Source: Membranipora membranacea (taxonomy: Eukaryota > Bryozoa > Gymnolaemata > Cheilostomatida > Membraniporidae). Taken from it: a stretch of DNA of 64,000 bases. The stretch's first letter is position 1. Every line of letters starts with the position of its first letter. Both the position numbers and the translations under genes were made by a program. The notes under the pieces are model-generated. The model ran no database searches. It was not told the origin of the DNA and saw only the letters and a program-made list of their open reading frames with translations. Below are positions 27,201-39,200 of the stretch, one piece after another. Location of the stretch: contig OU612073.1 of assembly GCA_914767715.1 (NCBI GenBank), forward strand, positions 8,062,001-8,126,000. Reading direction: 5' to 3'.

Positions 27201-30200
27201 CAATGGTTAAGATGAAAGGGAGAGGTCTGGGATATGGTAGAATTTGGAGAAGTGAGATGATGAAAAAAACAAAGCTGCGATTGCTCCAAAACCAAGTTAA
27301 CAATGCCTTGTTTAGGGATTACTAAAATATTGGGCGTCAATTACCAGAAGAAAGGGGGATTACAACCCAAATCCTTTGTTGGTACGTCAGTACATACTAG
27401 ACCTGGTGAACTCTAATCTCTTTGTTTTGTTTATATCTTAGTCCTCCGCAAATATGGAATTCCTTAGCAAGGTCATGTACTTTTTTTGTGCTCGCCAAAC
27501 CTCAGAGAGCATGAATGGAATCTGATGGAAATCCTATCACAAAGAATATATTACCTGTTGTAACAATGCTTACCACTTGATTATGACAAATTATGATTGA
27601 ACATCTTCGAAGAAATTAATAACTTGGAATGGTGCTGGTTTATGGTGTTGTTATTATTCAAAGTAGATGTAGTTAGGTATGATCAACAGTGGTGTTATTC
27701 TTAGAATTGCTTGCTGGCAAAATTCCACCAGCGGTGGCAACCCGCAAGTATTTTATAAAATAAATTAAACAAATTTATGGAAGATATGTTTTTGACCTTT
27801 TAACGATCCAAACAACTACCGTATTAGAGATGTTTTTGGTTAAAAACAACTTCTCTCTTTTTGGTAAATAATCCAAACGGATTTAGATTATTATAACTTT
27901 TTATTAATCATTTGAAAGCTATTAATCTCGGCAAGCGGCCACAAATTTTCATTGATGTGACATAATTAGGCCTTGGCAGAGGTTAGAATTCGATAATTCT
28001 TCATATTTATTGGTTAATTTAGAAAAATTACGCTACCATTCAGAAGTAAGAGTTGTAAATCCCCCCTCGCATCAGTTTTGTGAAGGTTTGGACATCAGCC
28101 AAACGTCAAATGGTGTAAACAAGGATATATTGTACGGCTATATTTCCTACAACTCAACCAGGATGAAGAGAAAAATTAGTGTTTACTACACATGTTAATA
28201 TTACAAACAGACTATCTTTTTTTTTGCTATTTAATCCGTTGCATAAGATTTAGATGGATGCTACCATTTATTGCCGTTTGTGTATCTGGAAAACTTTTCT
28301 TGCAAAACTGATTAAAATCTAAAAGACGCAAGAGCAGAGAGGTTGGTGTCAGACATAGGCAAAGTCTGGTCCCCCTGTCTGGTTTCTTGACGCAAGGCCC
28401 TGTGAGGTGCTAAAAGGAAAAAGCCTGAAACCTCTCAAGTCACTGAGTCAGTTACGTAGACCAGATTACTTGCAAACAACAGTTCCAGGAGGAAGGGAGA
28501 GGTATACACCCGAGGGTGCTGGGGACTAGAACAACCAACAATGAAAGCTCCCCCAGTAGGACTCGAACCCACAACTCCTGCGGCACTAATCGCCTGGCAG
28601 TGAATAGCAAGCGTGCTAACCGATTGAGCCATCTCACCATCCCTAAAAAAGAATGGGTCGATGGCGCTAATTAGATAGCCCGCTATTCACTACTCGGAGT
28701 TGTGTTTTCTCATCCCACAGCACATTCCAATCCACTATTGCCACCCTATGAAACACAGCGTACGTGTTAGGGTTATTGGCCTTACATGGCCCATTGCTGG
28801 GACCCCTTGTAGTAGGTTTAGCTGTCTTTCCAGCTTGTCAGCATGTCTTTCCATGCTGTCACATGTCTTTCCATGAGTCAGTAGACAAGTACACAGGAGA
28901 GGTATACACCCGAGGGTGCTGGGGGCTGGAACAATCAACAATGAAAGCTCCCCCAGTGGGACTCGAACCCACAACTCCTGCGGCACTAATCGCCTGGCAG
29001 TGAATAGCAAGCGCGCTAACCTGCAAAACTGATTAAAATCTAAAAGACGCAAGAGCAGAGAGGTTGGTGTCAGACATAGGCAAAGTCTGGTTCCGCAAGG
29101 CCCTGTGAGGTGCTAAAAGGAAAAAGCCTGAAACCTCTCAAGTCACTGAGTCAGTTACGTGCGTAGACCAGATTACCGTAAACAACAGTTCCAGTTTTTA
29201 TCTAGGTAAAACTACTTGAATATCAGATCTGGGACAGGAAACACATTCAATTCTAAGAAGAAGGGAGGCAGGTTATTTTAGAACTTACGGTAAATTTGTG
29301 GCAAAAGTGCATTGAAATGGCAGCAAGGCAGGTAGGATTTTTCAGTTCAGTTACGGCAAAATGCTACATCACATGGCAACAACTTAAAAGTCATACTTTG
29401 TGGCACAAATATCCATTTTTCACTGAATCGGAAAGACATATAGCTAAACTAATTGAGCATATGAGCGAAATATTGAACGCAACACCAGGACCTTACGCCA
29501 GATATGATAGAAAAACAAAATCTTAATTCACCAACAAGTAAGTTAACAGCCATACAAACCCACAAAACTAACAAACAACTCTCTCCTGACCAAAAACAGA
29601 GACATAAAAACAATACCAAACACAACAAAATTTTATCCCTACTCCACCCAAAAAGAGGCAAACAGCTGAATCAGAACCATTGCGATTTTTATCAAGCATT
29701 GCTGCACACCAACTAGCATAGGTGTGCAACAAGTTTCATAACACCATAGTAATGTTGCAGTATAATATAAATCATAGTTGTTTACTGCTAGTAACACTAT
29801 CGTAAAGAGAGATTCCTCCCCTATCGTCAGATCAACACTTGTTGTTGGTATTTAGGATTTATGGGTGAGGGCCACCAGATAGATTTATGTAATTCCTTGT
29901 GGGTATTCCCACATAGTAATCTATGTAAACACAACAGGATTACTTAACCAATATTAGGTCACCTTATCTATATACTAATAGTATCAGAGCGGACAACTTC
30001 TCATATACCATCTATATTACATTAAATTCATTTTATAACAACTTTGTTTTTTTTTATGTTTAACTGTTCTACCTCAGGCCCTGTTGCCGGTGGTGGCATT
30101 GTTCCATTAACGACCACATCTCAACCAAATTGTTATTGAGATCTGGTTAATGATGGAATGTCACTAACACCAACCTGGGCAGAGGATGAGCTCTTCACTA

Positions 30201-33200
30201 CCCACAGAGTAAGAGCAAATAAACAATCTGATGGTACTGCTCCAAACGTGGATGTCATTGTCAATACTCATCTTATGGACGCATCCCTGGATTGGAAAAT
30301 TTTAGATGTATACACAGTAGGGGTGCCATAAGGAGCTTTCGTATATATCTCCAAATATGCCAGTCCAGGGGCAAGTATGGACATCGAAAGGGAACTTGTT
30401 CAGAAACCTCCACTGTTAGTGAAAAGCACGAGACAAGCTTGGCTTGTAAAAAACTCACGATCATTTATAGAATCTATACCCCGTGATATCATGTGAGAAA
30501 CCTTGGTGTTGCCTGTTTTTTGTTTCTGGTATCAGTATGGGTATACGGACTGTATCCTAATGTGGCACAGGAGCATCTGAGGTCAGATGCCCTTCCTGAC
30601 AGCACCGTGATCCGCCGGGAATCGAACCAGAGGCCGCCCGATTGAAAGACACGTGCCCTACCCATTGCACCACCTATTATTATCAAGTCTATGCTTGTAT
30701 TCTTTTTTTCATTTATGTTTTGTAACTCCCTGTCGCGCAGCTTACTGATCAACAGTATACTGAGCCACAACTATGGCTTTTATTTTCTTAACATTTTGGC
30801 GATGAGATCATGATATTTTCATTTTATTTGTAGGTGGGTCCTAACCTATCTTGACAAGCTTCGTTTGGTGGAGGAAATCTTGTCAAGATTTACAAGCTTT
30901 ACAAGCTTTGTTCGGTTGAGCAAAGCTTGTCAAAACAGGCTGGGTTGGTCCTCAAGTGTCCCTTGTACACACGGATAAGGATTTTTGAGGTGGTGGATGA
31001 GCTGATATGATGGAGGAGATCCGGGATTTTCATTTGAAAACACCGCTAATATAAATACTGCAGCTTGACCACTAATCTGGTACTTACGTTTTGCCAAACT
31101 GTTTATATTCGTAGATGGTGAGAGAATTTTCAGCAAAGAAGAAGAATCCAGTCAGTTCTCTAATGGCGTCTGATCCAACTCTGAATAAATGAACAAGAAA
31201 AGAAACCAAGTATACGCAGGGTGAATGAAGAAACGAGAGGTACACTGAGACAACATGAGTTAAACAAGAGAGCACAACTATCAGATATAAACTTTGTAAA
31301 GCAGTCTTAAAAATGCTTGATCGCCGTGACCTTGTGTTAAAAGTAGATTAAGCGCTTAAACTGGATCATGTCCCACTTTCCAAAGTGGTTGATGATGAAG
31401 TGCCACCACCAGCTATCCCAACACAGTTTAAGCGCTTAATTTATGTTAAAAGGTATGTTTGCTTGCGAGTGGAGGCGGCGGAACCAAGCACATTTGTGGA
31501 AAGAAGTTGTTTTGATATTGCCTAAGTCATTAATTGTCCGGATGAAGCCACAATGGTTTAAATACTGTAAGAAAAATGGCACCATGTCACCAGGGAAAGC
31601 CTGAAACTGTCACAACCATCCACAACCAAGCCTAGGCCTTTTCACACAAGCTCAAAACTGTGAAAAAAATGATACCACTATGTCATAATCTTCTTGCCTA
31701 CCGGACATACTTATTTAGATAGAAGTGTAACCGATGAAGGTGAGAGCTTTAGTTTTGTGTTCAAAACTTGAATTTAGCCCTTTAAAAAGCAATCAGCATC
31801 TCTGGGCAGTGTTTGGATTAAAAGCATATTAAGATTCTTCTACCTTTAAAATAAGTATAACAAATCTGATCAAGTTAAGTGGGAGACTCTCTCTTGCCTA
31901 TATTTGGAGTTGCTACCACCAATGGGGTGCAGTCACTTTACATAGGTGGCTATACTGCGGAGGTAAATTGGCTTCAACTGCAGGAAAAATGGATTTCATA
32001 CCGGAGGGTTGTCTAGTGTCACTTAACCTACAGACTCGCACTGACATCTATACTACAGTATTAGCATGTGTATCTTTGATCATTAGAGTAGATTTAGCAT
32101 GAGTACCTAACATGTGCCCGCCCCGAATCATTGAAATTGATCTCGGGCGTCACACCTTATTTCTTATGATGGTACCCAAGCTAAGCGTAACGATTAACCC
32201 TCTATCGATCAGAGATATACATAAATATATATCACGTGCTAGGTGTTTACCATAAAACCTAGCGACCAAGTCACCGGACATATAAATGAAGATCATTTTA
32301 TAACATGCTACATGTAGTGCAGCTTATATCTGAATCATGTTTCCTTTTTTGTTGGCCATAGACAGTGACTTGAAAGTGTATAAATTGATCACAGAGGTTA
32401 TGTCTTTGAAATGGTTCATAAGTTTTAGGTGTGTGGTGACTGGTGACTTATAAGTGACTGGTGACTTGTAAGTGTGTGGTGACTTGTAAATGTGTGGTGA
32501 CTTGTAAATGTGAAACAAATTATTTTTGAAAACACAGCATTTACTTGATGACTTATTAGTGAGATTTTACAGTAGATACAGACTGTGTGCTATAGAACTT
32601 GAGTTTGTTACCTTGATAGAATACGAGCTCCGAATCTGACTCTCTGTGATAGAAGCTGCTCCGTGGCCGATCCTGTTGTCTTAACTCTGAAAAAAAGAAA
32701 TCCTTAAATCACAAACATAAGGAGGTATCAAAATCAAGATCAAGATTGTGCAAGGGCAACAATCTCTTACCAAATGATGATGTGAATGTTACGAACAGAC
32801 AGCATATCTATATTTGAATAATGATAATTAATTTATTCTCGAAGTTATTTTTGATGAAATTATAACTTTTTATCTATCTCCAATGCCTCATAGTTAGTAT
32901 TTGTGGGTGTTGCTGCTTTGTCATGTCCAAACACAACTGTCAAGGTAACAAACACTTCCACATAAGTTTTTATTTCCTCCATAAGCTCATGTTAAATTAT
33001 ACATGTTGCTGAGAATTTTTCATCTTTTTTATCCTGATTTTGCTATGATAGTTTTGGAATAAACAATTAAAAAATTAATAAATACAGTGTAATGATTTAA
33101 TCACAGAGTAACCATACATATCCCTATTCTGTTATATGATTGAAGTGTGGAATGGCCTGATAAAAGCTCTTATTGCCATAAGAGATTTATCTTTTTATAA

Positions 33201-36200
33201 CTTTACTGATCACAAAATAAATGGTCTTGTGATCTAAAAATAACATAAGAACTGTGTGTACAATGTGAATGTATAGTCTGTACTCAAGTTATGACTTCAT
33301 AGGTATAAATAAACCAAGACGTGTTTCACACAGGAGCAAATTTTTATCCGCTCTTGTACATAGGGAGGTCAACTTATATTAAAATATTATATAAATTCTT
33401 GCTGCAGTCAGCATTATTTTAATGAAAGTCAGCATTCTTATGATGATGCATTTAATAATTAATTTTAAAATGTTATCAAGAGCATTTTACAAATAAAACA
33501 AATGGTAAGATTGTACCGAAGCCATAAAAAATTTAATCGATCAATGATTTTAATAAGCCATGAAACATATGAATCTGTCAACGAACATCTAGTTTGACCT
33601 TCAGGGACTTGTAGGATTTTTCCCTTGTCTATCCTGACTAAGGGATGTTGATTAGAAATTGAAAATAGATTTGATTAAAACACGGAGAGTGGTACGAGGA
33701 GGATTCCATTAGCACCATTTTCCAATATTTCATGGCTATGAGATTGTCACATGATGCGTCAAGTTTCAGAATGTGTGAGAAACGTGTGGGATTTGACTCC
33801 TTCCAAGACTTATCCTATGATATATAATGATATATATATAATAAAATATTTATCGTAATATTTTAGTGTTTGGAGGGGTCAGTGACATAACGTCCGTCTG
33901 TAGCTACATAGTAAACCAGTTTTTCTTCAAACAGCAATCGGTTCCATTCAGATCTCAGAGGGAGGCATTTTAATTCTTTTTCCATTACTTACAGCTCGAA
34001 GACTCCAATTTACCTCAAGGTTTGAGAGGGAAGGAGTGTTTTTATTATTAACAGTAGAGAATTAATTCGTTTACTCTCCTACTAGAAATGAAAATACTGG
34101 AACTTACTTTCATAGGCCCACTTTTTACCCGAATGAAGTTTGTCTAGAACCTTAGTTTAAGCGCTCAAACGGTGGGGGGATGCTGATAGAGGCATTTCAT
34201 TATCAACCACTTTCCCAACCAGGGTACAAGCAGGGAAAGTGGTTGATAATGAAATGCCTCTACCAGCATCCCGCAACCATTTGAGCGCTTAAACTACTAG
34301 AACCTGTATTATTATATATTCATTATAAATTATAATCGTCCGGTCTTATATGTACAAGAAACACAGTTGGTAGCAAAAACTTGTTTAGGCATTACTGATG
34401 TTACTTTATATTATCATTTTAGTGATCAATATTACCATTGAACATAAATGCTAGCTGTTTCTTTTCAATCATTGTCTCCTTTGCTTTAACGCGTACTGAC
34501 AGGATATTAAAGTAAATACAAAATGGACATACTTGCTCTGATGGAGTTTTCTGATAGCACCCCTAGCCTGCCCTGGCTGATGATAAAGTCTATCCGTATC
34601 TAAGCTCCTGCCTGAATCCTGGTTTGGATTACTTATGGCTGCTCTCGACAATTGATCCACCATAACCGTCTCTAGAAGCTTTTCTCTCCTCTTCCTCTCC
34701 TCAAAATCTGTCTGAAAGTAAAGTATTGTAGTAAAGTGTATAAAGTATGAAATGACAGCCCTACTAGGCCATGTTTGGTATGGTTTTCAAGATCTCAAGC
34801 TAAAAAGTCATTAGGGCATATGAAAGAAAACAGTCTGTGTACCTAATTGCAGTAAACCTGCTGCCTGGTCTGAAAAATTGGGATCATAGTGGATCATAGT
34901 GAATTCTTGCCTTCACCTGGCCACTTTGATCTACTATGAACCCAGCGTTAATTCCTGACATTAATACTAGATAGATCGGGGTTCTGAGTTAGACAGTGTC
35001 AAGTTATAATATATTTGAACCTAGTATGCAATTATCAATACATCCCAGAGGAGTAAATGTTAGCTTGAGTTTAGTTCAGCTAGTTCCGGAGGGCTGACTT
35101 AATGTTAGCTAGCATATGCATTTATGTATGTAAAATTTTCCTCCTATACATACTATACACCTCTAGAGTCTAGAGTATAAAAAAAAACATGACATTACAA
35201 TTAGAAACGCATCATGTCAGTTTGACGATGAAGAAAAAACTAGCAACAAATAAAAAAAGTGTTACTCAGCATGGTAGGAGAAAAAACGTAATCCTAGTGG
35301 CAGAAAAATCGAGATCTAGACAGCTTAGCGCTATTCCTTAAATCAACATCTAGTATCCATTTAATTTTTCCCCTCCATTGCTTCTAAACCAGTTTACAGA
35401 TAACCGTAAAATGTGCAATTATTACAGAAAATTTCCGATTGCGTTACAAAAAAGGCAATCTATCTAGAACCAGTAAAATCAAGTTGTAGCGTAACTCATC
35501 CTTGATAGAAAGTCATTAATAATGTGTATGGTGTGATGACTATGAGACAGCGCAAACAACACAATTCTGTGATATTCATCGATTTTATAACAAGTACAAA
35601 TTTTCCATAACTGTGGATTTGATAAATCATAACGCAAAATTTTCTCATTTTGCTTTTCATTAGATCAATCTTTATTTTCTTTTCTTATTTCTTCCCTGTT
35701 CTTTCTTTTTTTTTTTACTCCTCATAGAAAACATTCTTCAAAATGATTATGGCAGTCAATAAAATGTAAATAACAAAACTTGAATGTTGAGCTTCGCAGA
35801 AAAAAAGACGGTTGTGCTGAGTATTGACTTCATGGGTTTCGAGTACCAAGGTTTTTTATCACTAATATGATGAAATCTTTACATGCTGTACCTCCAAATG
35901 AGCATATATATCTAGCTCGGGGCCTCAAATTATTGCCTCCGTCTGACTACAATATGTTTGAAATCATGAACTCTGATTAATTTTTCTTCTTCTTGATTGA
36001 AATTTCCCTTTTTTTCCCTGATGGCTGATTTTGAAAACAATTATCATCGTATGAATGTTATGCCAATTAAGTTTGAAACAAATAGAATAAAGAAATTGAA
36101 ATTTTGCATGATTTCACTGATTCACAAAAATCATAGATTTTAAGACGCGCTGTAAAAAGTTACTCGGCACCTTGTCATATAACATTCTAAACCAAACAAT

Positions 36201-39200
36201 TTTATGAACTCTACCTCTAAACTTAGTTTCACTCGTTTTGAGATTTGTTGCAATCATTGTAACACAGCATTTCTTCACTAATTTTTCAAAACGCCATCAA
36301 ATCACAATTTTATAAAGCTTTTTTACTTTCAGTAGCTCGGCAGCTTTCCATCGGTAATTAGGCTGACACAGAAATGGGTCACTGACATTGTGACAGTGTG
36401 AAAATAAAGTACCAAGAAGCCAGAGAAAAACTCATGAAACATTAATGGACGTGGAGAACTATGATCGCTGTCAACAAATTAGAACAAAATGTAATGGTGT
36501 ACACACATGTACACCACAGTACACACATGTACACCACAGCAGCTTAAAATCTGCTGCATCATCATTCTAATACTGAATTCCATTGACTTCCAATCTAAAA
36601 CACGATCACACAACACAATTGTGTGATCGTGTTTTAACCCATGGAATTTTTGATTGTTGGAATGATCCTAGGAAAAGTTGAAATGTGAATGTTTCATTCC
36701 TAGGAACATTCTCACCAGAGCAGACATCGGTGAGGAGGATCCTAGAAAAGAAACAGTCAAATTTCAAATTTTTCCAGCATCATCCATAAAGGCTCCCTTT
36801 GCCAAGTCACTTACTGCATCCAGAATTCTATCGTGCTGTAGTTGGTGATACGGAGCGCTAGTCCATTTTTGATCTACCACATCATCATCATGTGGTACTG
36901 GGGTTATGTCCTCCCGTCTAAGGGTTAACTCATCCTATGGAAAGATAAAACAAGTCTGGTCAAATCCGATTCAACTCATCACATATTCAGTCCTATAAAT
37001 ATATATAGGCAAGGAAAGATCTTGAAATATTCCCTGAAGTTAGAATTGCCTGCCCCCGTCAACAAACAGGGAACCATATCTAGAAGAGGGCGACTCCAAT
37101 TTACAACAGTGGTAAACCAGGGAGTTTAAAAGATAATTTAATTTAAATGAAGCAGTAGCATGACATAAGTCACAACTTGCCGGAAAATACGGCTCCCCTG
37201 GAGCTGATGGTTACAAAAGATATCATGACTATGAGATTTAATACATGGAATTTTTACGAATTACAGTGTGAAAACTCCTAGCAGTGTCTCATATATTCAA
37301 TCTGTTTAAAGTGGCAGTCCTATTAGAAAAGTGGATATATCAACCCAGTAAATAGAATATTATGAGTTCATAGGGCAAATAAAAAAAATAAAAATTTTAA
37401 TATTTTAGCAGGGGTCATAGTGGATCATAGTGGTCAGGGGGAGGCAATCAATCACTATGATCCACTATGATCCCAATTTTCAGACTTTGCAGCAGTTTTA
37501 CTGCAACTAGGATCACAGGCTGTTGTATTTCATATGCCCGAATGACTTTTCAGCCTGAGATCTTTAAAACCATTCCAAGCATGGCCTAGTAGGACTGTCA
37601 CTTTAAGTGATGCAATCAGGAGGGCTATCTCACTTATTGGGCTTCTTTCATCAGCACTTTAGACACCTATACACCCATCTACGTCTTCAACGAGGTGAAC
37701 ATCCTCTACACCGATTACAAAATAGATATGTTTTCATCATTTCAGCAAGGGGTAACAGGTGATTTTAGCAACACACAGTGTAACCTGGTTAATTTAATTT
37801 GAATGCTGACAATTCAAATGTCCTGAGCAGGCAGTAAAGTGTCTTAGCCAATTCAAACTTTTAGCCATTTTTTAAACGTTCAATAAGTAAGAATCAGAAA
37901 AATTTGTTTTGAATTTGCAACAGGCATTTAATTATGACACCTGCTAATTCTTTGGTATGTTGGCCTTTGTGCATTTATACTTCACATTGCTTAGATGTGT
38001 CTAAAAATATCTGACCATCACTTTTGTTAGAGGGAGTAAATCACTTGTCCCTGTTTAACTTTCCGTTTATTCCCTGCTTAAAACATCACCACTGTACAGC
38101 GGATTCGATCAAGACACGGTTGATCACATGGTTATCATTGATAGTGCCGATGAGCAGATTAATACTTTTAAATCTTTCCTCACACCCGACCACAATGTCA
38201 GTTGAAATATCAGAAGAGCTTGTGATCGCTCAGGTTATTAAATGCTGATAACATCAATGGTACTTTGTGCCCATTATCCAATGAAAGGAGCGAGTGAAAG
38301 ACGGAGTTGAAGGGATCCTAAAATTGAGAAGCAATCTTACTATAAACATGTTTAAGAAAAGACTACTGCAACACTTTTTCAGTTTATTGGCAGTCTTATT
38401 TTTTGTTGAATCGATGTTAGTATTATTTTTCTTTTTGCCATTTCTGTCACATCATGAAAAACATTAGAAATGATGAATTGTTGCTGACAATAAAAGTAGT
38501 ATATATATATATATATATACATATAAATTAATACACTGTTTATTGTATCTCATGTGCCCATGTAACCTCCTGGGAACTTACCGGAGAAAACCCCCGCCCG
38601 TCTTTATTTCTCAATAAAAATTGTAATTGGGACCTGGGGCAATAAAAGCATCACTTGAACGAGTTCAACTACGCAAAACACATTCCTATTGCAAAAATTC
38701 CAGGCTGATGGTGACTAAACTATGTCTCTGGCTAATATCGTCGTCAGGGCCCACTTTCCATTACCTCTTAGATGGCCGATTGACGCACACGATCACACAT
38801 TCAAAGATATAAGTCTGACCCTAAACAAGGTTGTTGTTGGGATGCGGCGTGGTAAAACACGTTTATTCCACTCACCTGCATCCGGGCGGTATAAAGCTCC
38901 GATCTCGCTGTCCCGGCAGGGGTACCCCAACTTAAAATTTTAATAAAAAAATCAGTCAGTACCATCAATATCACAATTATTAAAACCTAACAATCTCAAA
39001 TTAAAAAGAGATCAGCTAGCGTTTGTCTTGGTCATCTATTGGCACTAGAACCGATTGAAAAAGAAACTTTTTTGAATAAAATTTTTTAAAGTCTTACTTG
39101 TGGTCACAAGACAGACTAGCGAGTTCATTTTTAGTGCGCAAATGGGTCGCCTATGTTTGATAAAATATTAACTCCTAACAGAGTTGAGCAAAATTTAAAA

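Larger units (their letters stand above)
26435..31087. other. CAPS2-like intron 7 (4.7 kb), SINE- and fold-back-rich
   Basis: Holds two related tRNA-derived SINEs with a duplicated flank (28301-29194), a fold-back at 30091-30172, a third SINE at 30530-30676 and a 9-bp-duplication MITE at 30842-30942. An 84-codon open frame at 27071-27325 has no recognised motif. Confidence 0.6.

Noticed and set aside
28735-29052. 105-codon minus-strand frame
   Set aside because: It is the translated tRNA-derived SINE and R2 repeat, not a gene.
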